The notes: generated by a model from the letters alone, not told the origin. A stretch of DNA of 64,000 nucleotides from Brachyspira suanatina (GCF_001049755.1 NZ_CVLB01000001.1:62001-126000); one strand, 5' to 3'; counted from the stretch's first letter, positions 25,946 through 36,220 are shown. Numbers and translations are program-made.

Positions 25946-26946
25946 GACATTATTTCCTTTGATTTATTAAAAGCTATTATAGATTTTTCTTTATCACCCA
26001 TAGCATTATAAGTATTAGCAAGTAATATATAAACTTCTTTATTATTACTATCTAATTTAATACATTCTTCTAATACATTTCCGGCATTATTATAAAGTCC
26101 TGCTGAATAGTATGAAAGCCCTAAATAATAATAAGAAGATGAATGGCTATTGTTTATTTCTACAGATTTATTTAAATATGATATAGCATTTATATAATCT
26201 TTAGTTTCATATAGAGAAATACCAAGATAATAGTATAGTAAATAATCTTTATTATCTATATTTAAAGCACTATTAAAAGAAGATATAGCATTATCAAAGT
26301 CATCAATCATGAAGAAGCATAGTCCCATATTAAAATATGCAGAGTAATTATCTTTTTCTATTTCTATTACTTTTTTTAATATATATATAGCTTTTTTATA
26401 TTCATATTTATCTTTATAAGCAATGGCAAGCATATATAGACTTGTATAATCGTATTTATTAAGCTCCATAGCTCTTTCAAAAGATTCTATGGCTTCATCT
26501 GTTTTTTTTAGGTTATATAAGGCTATACCCAAAGTACGCCAATTAATATATTCTTTAGGTGCTATCATAAAAGATCTATTCAATACATCTACAGCATCTT
26601 CATATCTTCCAACTTCCACATAGCATTTACCAAGCCAATTTAAACTTATATAATCATTATTTTCTATTTCATAAGCTTTTTCAAGATAATTAATAGCATT
26701 ATAGTAATCGTTTATCTTTGAGTATGATATTCCTAAAAGTCTGCATATAGAATAATCATTATTATTTATTAACAATGCTTCTTTAAAAAGTTTTATTGCT
26801 TCTTTATGATTTCCTAATTGTGTATAAAATACTCCGAAATCTACTCTAGCTTTATGATTATAAGGTTCCCTATCACATATTTCTTTATAATGAGATATCA
26901 TATGATCTACTTTATTTTGAAGACTATAATCTGATGAATTGTCCAT
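25942..26946 (-). CDS. TPR-repeat protein
   Basis: A 334-aa protein made almost wholly of about nine 34-residue tetratricopeptide repeats (for example NHKEAIKLFKEALLINNNDY and KTDEAIESFERAMELNKYDY). No signal peptide, membrane segment or added domain, so it is probably a cytoplasmic scaffold. Divergent from the YidC/sulfatase fusion gene with about 170 bp of promoter region between them. Partner unknown. Confidence 0.85.
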   Translation of the reverse strand: MDNSSDYSLQNKVDHMISHYKEICDREPYNHKARVDFGVFYTQLGNHKEAIKLFKEALLINNNDYSICRLLGISYSKINDYYNAINYLEKAYEIENNDYISLNWLGKCYVEVGRYEDAVDVLNRSFMIAPKEYINWRTLGIALYNLKKTDEAIESFERAMELNKYDYTSLYMLAIAYKDKYEYKKAIYILKKVIEIEKDNYSAYFNMGLCFFMIDDFDNAISSFNSALNIDNKDYLLYYYLGISLYETKDYINAISYLNKSVEINNSHSSSYYYLGLSYYSAGLYNNAGNVLEECIKLDSNNKEVYILLANTYNAMGDKEKSIIAFNKSKEIMS

Positions 26947-27114
26947 AATTGATTTACTTTCCCTAAAAAATAATTACTTATATAATAGTATATCTTTAAG
27001 TTAATTTTTTTCAACTTTTAATTTCAATATGATTTTTTGATATTTGAATTAATTAATATAATATGATATAATATAAAAATATATAATAATTATTACTAAT
27101 TAATATGGATTTTT

Positions 27115-29949
27115 ATGGGATTGTCGGATTTTTTATATAATGTATTTATATACCCAATAGAATTTATTTTAGAAACATCTTTTTATTTTTTCAAAGTATA
27201 TACAAAAAGTTCTTATGTTGTAAGTATATTTTTTATAAGTTTAGTTGTAAATTTTATTTCTTTGCCATTATATAATATAGCGGAAAGATGGCAGCAAAAA
27301 GAAAGAGATATTCAAAATAAAATGAAGCCCATGATTGATAATATAAAATCTGTGTTTAAAGGTGATCAAAGATATTTACTCATAAGAACTTGTCAAAGAA
27401 TTCATGGATATAAAACAATTTATGCATTTAGAGGAACTTTAGGCATTCTTATACAAATACCATTTTTTATAGCAGCATATCATTTTATACATAATCTTGA
27501 TGGGTTAGAATTTGGTCAATTAGGATATATTACTAATTTGTCTAAACCTGATGAACTTCTTAAAATTGGAAATATAAGCATCAATATTCTTCCTTTTATT
27601 ATGACTATAATAAGTTTATTAGCTTCTTTAGTCTATTCTAAAAAACTTACTATAAAAGAACAGATGCCTTTATATATTACTAATTTAATTTTTTTACTTC
27701 TTTTATATAATTCGCCTGCAGGACTTCTATTTTATTGGACGGTAAATTGTACTTTTTCATTGGTTAAAAATATAGTTTTAGAAAATTATAGTTTTTTTAA
27801 AGCTAAAATAGATAAGATTTTTAAAAACAAAATAATCATGGCTATTATAAAAAGAGTTTCTTTTACTATATTTATAATTTTTACAATTTTTATATTTGTA
27901 TATACATTGTTATATCTATATAGAGATACTATATTTGCAGTTTCATTAGAAAAACAATATTTAAAAATATTTAGAGTTGATGTCAAAACATATAAAGATG
28001 TATTAAGTATATGGGCCATATTGTTTGCAATAGTAATTTATAAAAAATATTTATATAAATTATTTAATATAAAACTTAATAATAATAATACTTTCAAACT
28101 TTTAGCTGCATCTTCTATTTCTATAACATTACTTGCTGGACTTTTTATTCCATCTACTTTAATAGCTTCTTCAGGACAGGAATTTAGTGAACCGTTTACA
28201 TTGATATTGAATAATATATCTAAATACATAGGTTTTTTCTTTGTTTATTCATTATTTATATATTCTTTGTTTTCCAGCAAAATAAAAAATATATTATCGC
28301 TTCTTTTGATATATATATCAGTAGTGTTTTTTGTAGATACTTTTATTATCATTGGAAATTATGGTAATATATCAAGTAGTTTTGTATTTGATAATGCTCA
28401 GCTGCTTAATACAAATTTTATTCAAATAATATTAAATATTACTGTAGTATCATTATTTATATTAATTATTTATTTATTATTAAAAAAAGATAAAGTAAAT
28501 ATTTTAATTAATATATATGTTATAATATCTTTAGTATTATTTTCTATATCTATTTATGATATAATAAAAATTAATAAAGAGCAGCAAATATTATCAGACC
28601 TTAGAAAAGGGTTTGATTTAAATCTTACAGAAAATAATTATAACAATATTTTTAATTTATCTAAAACAGGCACAAATGTATTTGTAATAATATTAGACAG
28701 AGCGGCAAACAGTTATGTATTAGATTATTTAAATAGTAATGAAGAATTAAAAAAAGAATTTAATGGTTTTACATTATATACAAATGTTATATCGTATGCA
28801 GAAGTTACAATAGGTTCATTAACTAGCCTTATGGGCGGATATGAATATTTACCTTATAATATAAGTGAAGAATCTAAATATAATTTAAAAGATAAATTTA
28901 ATGAATCATTATTACTTATGCCTAGAATGTTTGCTGATAATGGATATACAGCAAATATGTTTAATACTACTTTTGTGAATTTAAATTTCGGTTTTGATAC
29001 TTCAATATTTTCAGGACTTTCCAATATAAATGCCTATGCCCAAAATGATAATTTTATTAAATTTTCTGTTAGTAATATATTAAATGATTATGAAGAATTA
29101 AATGATGTAAAAGAAGCATTTGATAATAAATTATATGATATTAATAATATTGATTTAAATATTAAAAGAGCATTTAGATTTTCTATTTTTAGAATTATAC
29201 CATCTTTTTTAAGAAGTTTTTTTTATAGTAATTCAGATTGGTATATTTTTTCTATGGACTCATCTTATTATATTAACAAATCACTAAGAGAGTTTGCTGT
29301 TTTAAATTCTATAAAACATATTACTTCTATCAATGATAACGGTAATTATTTTAATTTTATTCACAGTGAATCAACACATGAACCTGAATATGTCAATAAT
29401 GATTTGCTTCCGTCGATATGGAAATATTCAATACCAAGTGAAGATTATAAAAAATTCGGCAATGAATTTCAAGTGAGGAGCTATTATGCTAATTGTGCTG
29501 CTATAGATAATTTGATAACTTTTTTACACTTTATCAAAGATAATGACATCTATAATAATACAAAAATAATAATAGTTTCTGATCATGCATTTATTTTGGA
29601 CACTGAATTTTTCAAAAAAAATTCTATAGAGTTCATGTCAATATATAATCCTCTTTTAATGTATAAAGATTTTAATTCTACTAATGATTTTAATATATCT
29701 TCAGAATTTATGACTGTGGCAGATATACCTTATTTATCTACTATACATTTAACAAACAGAGCTAATCCTTTTACAGGAAATATTCTATCAAATGATTCTA
29801 AAAATAAAGATGAATTAAAACTTTTAATATTTGATGAGTGGCAGCCTGAAAGACAATTAGAAAAAAGATTTAATTTTTCTAAATATTATACTGTTAAAGG
29901 AAATATTTTTGACAAAAATAATTGGAAATTAAATACATTCAAAAAATAA
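27115..29949 (+). CDS. Fusion of a YidC/Oxa1-like insertase domain with a sulfatase/LTA-synthase-like domain
   Basis: A 944-aa membrane protein. Residues 1-225 read as a YidC/Oxa1 core: SYVVSIFFISLVVNFISLPL, a cytoplasmic hairpin rich in Lys/Gln (ERWQQKERDIQNKMKPMIDN), GTLGILIQIPFFIAAYHFI and NSPAGLLFYWTVNC. Residues 240-500 hold several more membrane helices. From about 515 comes an alkaline-phosphatase-fold domain: VFVIILDRAAN, TIGSLTSLMGG (possible Thr nucleophile), NFIHSESTHEPEY and IIIVSDHAF, the last a metal-binding DH. It could transfer a phospho- or sulfo-alcohol group to a surface glycan, with the insertase-like part as membrane anchor. The function is inferred. The ATG has only a weak GGAT site. 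Confidence 0.75.
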   Translation: MGLSDFLYNVFIYPIEFILETSFYFFKVYTKSSYVVSIFFISLVVNFISLPLYNIAERWQQKERDIQNKMKPMIDNIKSVFKGDQRYLLIRTCQRIHGYKTIYAFRGTLGILIQIPFFIAAYHFIHNLDGLEFGQLGYITNLSKPDELLKIGNISINILPFIMTIISLLASLVYSKKLTIKEQMPLYITNLIFLLLLYNSPAGLLFYWTVNCTFSLVKNIVLENYSFFKAKIDKIFKNKIIMAIIKRVSFTIFIIFTIFIFVYTLLYLYRDTIFAVSLEKQYLKIFRVDVKTYKDVLSIWAILFAIVIYKKYLYKLFNIKLNNNNTFKLLAASSISITLLAGLFIPSTLIASSGQEFSEPFTLILNNISKYIGFFFVYSLFIYSLFSSKIKNILSLLLIYISVVFFVDTFIIIGNYGNISSSFVFDNAQLLNTNFIQIILNITVVSLFILIIYLLLKKDKVNILINIYVIISLVLFSISIYDIIKINKEQQILSDLRKGFDLNLTENNYNNIFNLSKTGTNVFVIILDRAANSYVLDYLNSNEELKKEFNGFTLYTNVISYAEVTIGSLTSLMGGYEYLPYNISEESKYNLKDKFNESLLLMPRMFADNGYTANMFNTTFVNLNFGFDTSIFSGLSNINAYAQNDNFIKFSVSNILNDYEELNDVKEAFDNKLYDINNIDLNIKRAFRFSIFRIIPSFLRSFFYSNSDWYIFSMDSSYYINKSLREFAVLNSIKHITSINDNGNYFNFIHSESTHEPEYVNNDLLPSIWKYSIPSEDYKKFGNEFQVRSYYANCAAIDNLITFLHFIKDNDIYNNTKIIIVSDHAFILDTEFFKKNSIEFMSIYNPLLMYKDFNSTNDFNISSEFMTVADIPYLSTIHLTNRANPFTGNILSNDSKNKDELKLLIFDEWQPERQLEKRFNFSKYYTVKGNIFDKNNWKLNTFKK

Positions 29950-30004
29950 AATATCATTGTAATTTTGTAAATTTTTATTATATTACTTAAATAAACTATA
30001 AAAA

Positions 30005-30033
30005 TTGACAAACCTATTATTTTTTAATATACT
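30005..30033 (+). promoter_or_regulatory. Consensus promoter of the flavin reductase gene
   Basis: TTGACA and TATACT separated by exactly 17 bp, followed 18 bp later by AAGGAG. Confidence 0.82.
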
Positions 30034-30062
30034 ACATATAGGTATATAAAAAGGAGTTGAAA

Positions 30063-31403
30063 ATGAAAAAAGTTATAATAATAGGAGGCGTTGCTGCAGG
30101 AATGAGTGCAGCTGCTAAAGCTAGAAGAATAGATAAAGAAGCTGTAATTACAGTTTATGAGAAAACAGATGTTGTATCTTGGGGAGCATGCGGCATGCCT
30201 TATTATGTAGGCGGTTTTTATGAAAGCCCTAATACTATGATAGCAAGAACTGCTGAAGCTACTATAAAATCTGGGATAGATTTAAAAGTTAAGCATGAAG
30301 TTTTAAAAATAGATGCTAAAAATAAAAAGGTATTAGTGAAAGATATTATCAATAATAAAGAATTTGAAGATAATTATGATTCTCTTCTCATAGCTACAGG
30401 AGCAAAATCAATAATACCTAATATACCAAATATTAATATAGGAAATGTATCAACTCTAAAAGATTTCAGCGACTCTATTAATATGAGAGAAAAAATGAAA
30501 GACTCTAATATAAAAAATGTTGTAATATTAGGTGCTGGATTTATAGCTATTGAAGCTGCTCATGCTTTAAAGCATATAGGGAAGAATGTTACTATTATAC
30601 AGCGTTCAGACAGAGTATTTGGAAATAAATTCGATAAAGAATTTTCTGATATGGTAATAGAGCATATAAAAGAAAATGTTGACTTGCATCTCAATGAAAA
30701 AGTTCAATCACTAGAAGCTGATAACAATAATAATGTAAAAGCAGTTATCACAGACAAAGGAAAATATGATGCTGATTATGTTGTTGTTGCTATAGGAGTT
30801 ACACCTAATAATGATTTGGCAAAAGAGGCTGGCATCAAATTAATGGATAATGGTGCTATATTAGTTGATAGAGAAGGAAAAACAAGCATTGATTCTATAT
30901 ATGCTGCAGGAGATTGTGCTAGCATATATGATAAAGTATTAGATGATCAGACTTATGCTGCTCTTGCTACAGGGGCTAACAAATTAGGAAGAATGGTTGC
31001 AAGTAATTTAGTAGGAGGGCATGAAAAGTTTATAGGCAGTTTAACTAGTGCCTGCATACTTACTTTTGAACTTGAAGCTGCAAGAACAGGAATCACAGAG
31101 GAAGAAGCTAAAAAAAGAAATATCAATTACAAAACTGTTACTGTAAAAGATTTAGATCATACGCATTATTATCCTGGTTATGAGGATTTACATATAAAAC
31201 TTATATATTTAGCTGACAACAGAAAGATAATAGGTGGTCAGATATTAGGAAAAAGAGGTGCTGTATTGAGGGCTGATGTTATAGCTGCTTGTATACATGC
31301 TGGGCTTACTGTAGATGAATTAGGAATGCTTGATTTATGTTATGCTCCTCCTTTTGCAAGGACTTGGGATTCTTTGAATGTGGCAGGAAATGCGGCTAAA
31401 TAA
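30063..31403 (+). CDS. FAD-dependent CoA-disulfide reductase/NADH oxidase family protein
   Basis: A 446-aa flavoprotein of the pyridine-nucleotide disulfide reductase class. FAD site VIIIGGVAAGMSAAAKARR; redox Cys in SWGACGMPYYVGG (near residue 44); NAD(P)H site VVILGAGFIAIEAAHALKHI; second FAD motif SIYAAGDCAS; C-terminal dimerisation domain with YYPGYEDLHIKLIY. Single-Cys members reduce CoA disulfide, polysulfide or O2 with NAD(P)H, which fits oxygen and redox defence in an anaerobe; the exact substrate is not decided. The ATG at 30063 is used because AAGGAG sits 6 bp before it; the TTG at 30057 abuts the site. Confidence 0.88.
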   Translation: MKKVIIIGGVAAGMSAAAKARRIDKEAVITVYEKTDVVSWGACGMPYYVGGFYESPNTMIARTAEATIKSGIDLKVKHEVLKIDAKNKKVLVKDIINNKEFEDNYDSLLIATGAKSIIPNIPNINIGNVSTLKDFSDSINMREKMKDSNIKNVVILGAGFIAIEAAHALKHIGKNVTIIQRSDRVFGNKFDKEFSDMVIEHIKENVDLHLNEKVQSLEADNNNNVKAVITDKGKYDADYVVVAIGVTPNNDLAKEAGIKLMDNGAILVDREGKTSIDSIYAAGDCASIYDKVLDDQTYAALATGANKLGRMVASNLVGGHEKFIGSLTSACILTFELEAARTGITEEEAKKRNINYKTVTVKDLDHTHYYPGYEDLHIKLIYLADNRKIIGGQILGKRGAVLRADVIAACIHAGLTVDELGMLDLCYAPPFARTWDSLNVAGNAAK

Positions 31404-31417
31404 ACAATATTAATTCT

Positions 31418-31453
31418 AAACCATGCTGTTATTAATTACAGCATGGTTTTTTA
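31418..31453 (+). terminator. Rho-independent terminator
   Basis: AAACCATGCTGT and ACAGCATGGTTT form a perfect 12-bp stem followed by T-rich sequence. Confidence 0.93.
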
Positions 31454-31466
31454 CTTTATTCTAATT

Positions 31467-31699
31467 CCCACCCTCTATATTTTTTGATTTTATTTGTCAT
31501 TTATAGATCATAATTCTTTTTTATTTAAATAGAAAATGAAGCACCCACCCAAGTTTTTTTGTGCATTATAACGTATTAAGCGCACGCAGAGTAAAGCTAT
31601 AAATATTAACTAATTTATAATAACAAGTTAATTATATAGATAGATTTAGTTCACCATGCGTTGATAATTTTTTAAAATTTAAATAACACTTGGGCGGGG
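31467..31699. repeat. Family A nested inverted-repeat element, copy A3
   Basis: Modules are CCCACCCTCTAT (31467), GCACCCACCCAAG (31541), a degenerate CGCACGCAG (31581), ACCATGCGTT (31653) and CTTGGGCGGGG (31689). The gap 31404-31876 holds this element and the preceding terminator; the last 170 bases are AT-rich with nothing I recognise. Confidence 0.78.
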
Positions 31700-31876
31700 A
31701 TACTTTTTCTTTGTAGGCAATAAATATATATATATAATAAAAATTTTTATGAAAACATTTAAAGAAAAGGGGGATGGTATGTAAATAAAATTTTTTAATA
31801 CCCTATCGCAAGTAATCCTATTATTTATTATATGATAGTAAAAATTACAATAGGATATTAAATATGATATTGGTTA

Positions 31877-32365
31877 TTATTTTTTTATTTTATGCTTACA
31901 TACAGGACATATACTAGGATTTTTATTTTCAGAATCTATATATCCGCATATATCACATTGCCAGCTTGGTATATCTGCTTTACTATCCCTAAGTAAACTT
32001 TGGAATTGTTTTTTATGTCCGTCTTCAATCCTTGCCACATTCATAAAAGCCATAGCCAATTCATCAAAGCCTTCTTCTTGGGCAGTTTTAGCATAAGAAA
32101 GATACATATCTATAGATTCATAATTTTCATTTATTATAGACTCTTTTAAATTTTCTTCTGTAGTAGGTATGCCATGAAAACTTTCAAACCATATTTTAGC
32201 ATGCTCCTGTTCATTTCTAGCAAATTTTTCATAAGCAGCAGCAACATCTTCTTTTCCTTCCTCACGGGCCTTTTCAGCATAATACATATATCTGCATCTA
32301 GCCATAGCCTCACCTATAAAAGCATTTCTCAAATTCACCTCAGTTTTAGATCCTTTTAAATTCAT
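31877..32365 (-). CDS. rbr: Rubrerythrin
   Basis: A 162-aa non-haem iron peroxidase that reduces H2O2 in anaerobes. The diiron four-helix bundle has its Glu/His ligands in GEAMARCRYMYYAEKA, NEQEHAKIWF, EEGFDELAMAF and RIEDGHKKQF. The C-terminal rubredoxin-like knuckle has two Cys pairs, CDICGY and CPVC. Length is slightly short of classic rubrerythrin but all ligands are visible. Single gene with its own ribosome-binding site (AAGGAG). Confidence 0.95.
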   Translation of the reverse strand: MNLKGSKTEVNLRNAFIGEAMARCRYMYYAEKAREEGKEDVAAAYEKFARNEQEHAKIWFESFHGIPTTEENLKESIINENYESIDMYLSYAKTAQEEGFDELAMAFMNVARIEDGHKKQFQSLLRDSKADIPSWQCDICGYIDSENKNPSICPVCKHKIKK

Positions 32366-32485
32366 AAGATAAGCTCCTTATTAGTAAAAAATTCTAATAA
32401 ATAATATATTAAATTCGTAAAAAAATACATAGTTATTAAACAAAAATGTTATTATTAAATATAACAAATAATACAAATAAGGATA

Positions 32486-32530
32486 ATAAAAAAACAAGGA
32501 ACTTAAAAAAATAATTTAAGCCCTTGTTTC
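32486..32530 (-). terminator. Terminator of the PIN-PhoH gene
   Basis: On the minus strand, AACAAGGGCTTAA pairs with TTAAGTTCCTTGTT (one bulge) and is followed by a T-run. Confidence 0.8.
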
Positions 32531-32563
32531 AAAGATTTAATATTATTATTAAATCTTTTTTAT

Positions 32564-33919
32564 TTATAATACATTAGCAGCAAGTTCTGCAAGCTGTGAA
32601 CGCTCTCCTTTTTCAAGTGTTACAGTACCACTTAAAACTTCTCCTTTTGTACGGTCTATTAGATAAGTAAGCCCATTGTTTCTTTCGTCCAAATAAGGAG
32701 TATCTATCTGGTGAATATCTCCTGTGAAAACTATTTTTGTTCCTTCGCCTGCTCTTGTTATAATAGTTTTTATTTCATGAGGTGTGAGGTTCTGTGCTTC
32801 ATCTACTATGAAATAAATCTTGTTCAAACTTCTTCCTCTAATGTAGGCAAGAGGAGAAATTACTATTTTTTCATTTTCAAGCATTTTTTTGATATTCTTA
32901 CTTTCATCGCTGTCATCAGAATGAATATGCTGTATTACTGAAAGGTTATCAAATAAAGGCTGCATATAAGGATCCAATTTACTGTTTACATCACCTGGTA
33001 AGAAACCTAAATCTTTATTAGAAAGTGCCACTACAGGACGGGCTAAAAGTATTTGTCTGTACTCTCTTCTCTTTGCCAAAGCAGCAGCTAATGCTAAAAG
33101 AGTTTTACCAGTTCCAGCTTTACCCATTATAGTAACTAAAGGGATATTATTATCGAGTAAAACATCTAAAGCCATAGCCTGTTCTTCATTTCTTGGCTTT
33201 ATACCATAAGCATTTATATCAGTATCAACATGAACTATTGTTTTTGTGTCATCTTTATATTTTCCTATCACTGCCTCATCATCTTCTTTTACTCTATAGC
33301 AGAAATATGTATTAGGATAAATAGAATGCTCGCCTTTAACTTCTATTTCTTTATTTTCGCTAAGCTCTTTTATATAAATGCGTGCATTATCTCCTGAAAT
33401 GCTTTCTATACCTGTAAATAATGAAGATAATTTTTCTATCTTGTCAGTATTATAGTCCTGAGTATCTATCCCTAAACTTCTAGCCTTCATTCTCATATTA
33501 ATATCTTTAGTTATAAGAATGACTCTGTGATTTTCACATTTTATATTATAGGCACAAGATAGTATTTTATGATCAGGTATATTTCCTGCAAATATCTTTT
33601 TGAATTCTTCTCTCTCTTCATTATTAACATCTATAAATACTTTACTTTTATTATCAAGCAAAGCACCTTTTTTGAATATATCCTTTACTCCTTGAAGTTC
33701 CTCATTTTTTTCTACAATTACATCAAGTTCTCGTATAAACTCTCTGGCATTGAAATTGATTGTATCGCTTCCTTTTTTAAATTTATCAACTTCTTCCAAA
33801 ACTGTAATAGGTATAACTATATTAGTTTCTTCAAAAGAAAATATTGACTTAAAATCATGAAGTATAACATTTGTATCAAATACGAACACTTTCTTATTAG
33901 GTATAAAATTTTCTGTCAT
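32564..33919 (-). CDS. PIN domain-PhoH ATPase fusion (PhoH2/YlaK type)
   Basis: A 451-aa protein. Residues 1-140 are a PIN ribonuclease domain with acidic residues in VFVFDTNVILHDF, TVLEEVDKFKKG and LITKDINMRMKA. Residues 240-450 are a PhoH domain with P-loop IMGKAGTGKTLLALAAALA (near 264), VDEAQNLTPHEIKTIITRAG (near 368) and the sensor VFTGDIHQID. PhoH2 proteins unwind and cut RNA using ATP. Length and order are normal for the family. It is transcribed alone. Confidence 0.9.
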   Translation of the reverse strand: MTENFIPNKKVFVFDTNVILHDFKSIFSFEETNIVIPITVLEEVDKFKKGSDTINFNAREFIRELDVIVEKNEELQGVKDIFKKGALLDNKSKVFIDVNNEEREEFKKIFAGNIPDHKILSCAYNIKCENHRVILITKDINMRMKARSLGIDTQDYNTDKIEKLSSLFTGIESISGDNARIYIKELSENKEIEVKGEHSIYPNTYFCYRVKEDDEAVIGKYKDDTKTIVHVDTDINAYGIKPRNEEQAMALDVLLDNNIPLVTIMGKAGTGKTLLALAAALAKRREYRQILLARPVVALSNKDLGFLPGDVNSKLDPYMQPLFDNLSVIQHIHSDDSDESKNIKKMLENEKIVISPLAYIRGRSLNKIYFIVDEAQNLTPHEIKTIITRAGEGTKIVFTGDIHQIDTPYLDERNNGLTYLIDRTKGEVLSGTVTLEKGERSQLAELAANVL

Positions 33920-34243
33920 CGCAAATCCTTAAAATGATTTTTTAGCATAAATAAATGCTATATAATAAGTATTGTACAAAAGAAAGAAAAAATCAAATTC
34001 ATTAAAGTTGTTTCATATTATAAATATACAATTTTGTTATTAGAATATGCCATATTGTTACTTTATACAACATAATAAAATCATATAAACATTATTACAT
34101 ATAAATAACAATAAAGTAGATCTATCAAACTTCAAATATCATAACTATACTTTTTAAGCATAAAACTATATAACACATAAATATTTGATATAATTTATTT
34201 TTTCTGTAAAATACAAATAAATTAAAATAAAGGAATAAATCAA
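33920..34243. other. Divergent intergenic region without a gene
   Basis: 324 bases between the PIN-PhoH gene (minus) and the acetyltransferase gene (plus). AT-rich. A TATAAT at 34189-34194 could be the -10 box for the plus-strand gene, but no convincing -35 box is seen. No repeat or RNA gene recognised. Confidence 0.5.
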
Positions 34244-34810
34244 ATGAATATAGAAGAGTTTATAAAACATTGTAAAGAAGGCAATCCAATATCAAGCGAG
34301 GATAAAGAACTTGCACCGCTTTTATATGAATGCTCACAAAATGCAATAAAAATAACAATGCAAATCAATAATAGCTATCATACTACAGATGAGGTGAGAA
34401 AATTATTTGAACAATTAACAGGTGAAAAAATAGATGAAAGTTTCACATGCTTTCCTCCATTTTATACAGACTTTGGAAGAAATATAAAAATAGGAAAGAA
34501 TGTATTTTTTAATACAGGCTGTTCATTTCAGGACAGAGGCGGGATCACAATAGGAGACAATGTATTTATTGGTATGAATGTAATTATTTCTACACTTAAT
34601 CATGGAATAGAGATACAAAACAGAAGTACAACATATCCGTCAAAAGTAACAATAGGCAATAATGTTTGGATAGGTTCTGGTGCTAATATACTACCCGGCA
34701 TTACAATAGGGGATAACTCAATAATAGCTGCCGGTACTTTGGTAAATAAAGATGTTCCTTCTAATGTTATAGTTGGCGGAGTGCCTGCTAAAATAATAAG
34801 AAATTTATAA
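34244..34810 (+). CDS. Maltose/galactoside O-acetyltransferase family (hexapeptide repeat)
   Basis: A 188-aa left-handed beta-helix acyltransferase. The N-terminal helix region (to residue 70) is of the Mac type. Hexapeptide repeats follow ([63 protein letters not shown]). The catalytic His is in STLNHGIEI. It ends [12 protein letters not shown], normal for the family. It transfers acetyl from acetyl-CoA to a sugar; the acceptor is unknown. It is 37 bp upstream of a lipoprotein hydrolase gene on the same strand. Confidence 0.9.
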   Translation: MNIEEFIKHCKEGNPISSEDKELAPLLYECSQNAIKITMQINNSYHTTDEVRKLFEQLTGEKIDESFTCFPPFYTDFGRNIKIGKNVFFNTGCSFQDRGGITIGDNVFIGMNVIISTLNHGIEIQNRSTTYPSKVTIGNNVWIGSGANILPGITIGDNSIIAAGTLVNKDVPSNVIVGGVPAKIIRNL

Positions 34811-34847
34811 TAAAAATTTAAATATAATTAATGATAAGGAGATTTCT

Positions 34848-35933
34848 ATGAAAAAAATAATATTATCAGCAACTTTAATACTAACTTTTTTAATATCTTG
34901 TAACAACACACAAAATAATCAATCTAAAGGAGGAGATAATATGGATACAAGAGTTTTTAAAATTTATACAAATATAGAAATGAAAAAAGTAAGATTCAAA
35001 AACCGTTACGGTATAGAAATAGCAGGGGATTTATATTTACCAGAAAATTATACTAATCAAAAAAATCCTGCCATAGTTGTATCCGGCCCATTCGGAGCGG
35101 TTAAAGAACAAGCTTCAGGATTATATGCACAAGAGATGGCTACTTATGGTTTTGTTGCTTTAGCATTCGATCCTTCTTTTACTGGTGAAAGCGGCGGAGA
35201 TGTAAGAAACACTTCTTCACCTGATATATTTACTGAAGATTACAGTGCTGCTGTAGATTATTTGGGTTTGCTTGATTATGTAGACAGAAACCGTATCGGT
35301 GCAATAGGTATTTGCGGACTTTCTGGTATGGCTATCACTGCTGCTGGAACTGACACTAGAATAAAAGCTGTAGCAACTCTTTCAATGTATGATATGTCAA
35401 GAGATATGAGTAAAGGACATCAAGACTATTATACTCCTGAACAAAGAAGAAAAATAAGAGAATATTTAAGCGAGCAGCGTTGGAAAGATGCTGAAAGCAA
35501 AACTTATGCTTTAGGTAATCATGAACCTTATTTTGATGAGAACAATAATTTAATGGCTTCTGCAATGGTTGTACCTGAAGAGCTTCCAGAAAATGCTGAT
35601 CCTGTATTTGCTGCTTTCTACAACTATTATGCTAAAAGAGCTTATCATCCTAGAGCTATAAACTTTGTTACTTCTTGGACTGCCACAATGCCTGTATCAT
35701 TTTGGAATTTCCCTTTGATGGCTAATATTAAAGATGTTTCTCCTACTCCTATACTTTTAGTAGCAGGCGACAGAGCACATTCAAGATACTATTCTGAAGA
35801 TGTTTATAAAGAAGCATTAGAACCAAAAGAACTTTTAATAATAGAAGATGCTGATCATGTTGATTTATATGACAATATGGAAAAAATTCCTTTTGATAAA
35901 TTATCCCAGTTCTTCAAAGATAATTTAAAATAA
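34848..35933 (+). CDS. Lipoprotein alpha/beta hydrolase (YcjY/dienelactone-hydrolase-like)
   Basis: A 361-aa protein with a lipoprotein signal (lipobox ISC, Cys at residue 18) and a Gln/Asn/Ser linker. The hydrolase domain has FKNRYGIEIAGDLYLPENY, AIVVSGPFGAVKEQ, then the nucleophile-elbow region IGAIGICGLSGMAITAA where the Cys or Ser may be the nucleophile, and late acid and His residues in LVAGDRAHS and EDADHVDLYD. Related proteins act on small esters or peptides; substrate unknown. Finding a signal on this family suggests activity at the cell surface or in the periplasm. AAGGAG precedes the ATG. Confidence 0.82.
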   Translation: MKKIILSATLILTFLISCNNTQNNQSKGGDNMDTRVFKIYTNIEMKKVRFKNRYGIEIAGDLYLPENYTNQKNPAIVVSGPFGAVKEQASGLYAQEMATYGFVALAFDPSFTGESGGDVRNTSSPDIFTEDYSAAVDYLGLLDYVDRNRIGAIGICGLSGMAITAAGTDTRIKAVATLSMYDMSRDMSKGHQDYYTPEQRRKIREYLSEQRWKDAESKTYALGNHEPYFDENNNLMASAMVVPEELPENADPVFAAFYNYYAKRAYHPRAINFVTSWTATMPVSFWNFPLMANIKDVSPTPILLVAGDRAHSRYYSEDVYKEALEPKELLIIEDADHVDLYDNMEKIPFDKLSQFFKDNLK

Positions 35934-35963
35934 CCTATTATATTTTTTATTAATGTTTTCTTT

Positions 35964-36002
35964 AATCCAAGTGTTATTTTTATAATGCTTGGATTTTTTA
36001 TT
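35964..36002 (+). terminator. Rho-independent terminator of the hydrolase gene
   Basis: AATCCAAG pairs with CTTGGATT, with a T-run after it. Confidence 0.82.
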
Positions 36003-36019
36003 TGTAATTATCATCAAAT

Positions 36020-36220
36020 AACGCACGGTAAGCAAATCCTTAATTATTATATAAATTAACAATTATTAATTAATCTAGTTTTTATAATTTTACTCATTGT
36101 GCGGTATGTTAATAATAAATTTAAATAAATCTTGGGCGGGCTTTATATTTTCAGTATAAACTATAAAGAAATAAAGATAAAAATAACTAATAAAATTAAA
36201 AAGCATAAAGGGCGGGCAGA
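36020..36220. repeat. Family A element, copy A4 (right-hand modules)
   Basis: AACGCACGGT (36020), ATTGTGCGGT (36096), CTTGGGCGGGC (36130) and AAGCATAAAGGGCGGGCAG (36202). Directly followed by copy A5, giving a back-to-back pair that fills the 450-base gap before the LysR gene. Confidence 0.78.

Noticed and set aside
30063-31403. Calling this the species-typing nox gene of Brachyspira
   Set aside because: The redox-Cys context is SWGACGMPYYVGG, closer to CoA-disulfide reductase-type enzymes than to water-forming NADH oxidases with SFLSCG, so no nox symbol was given.
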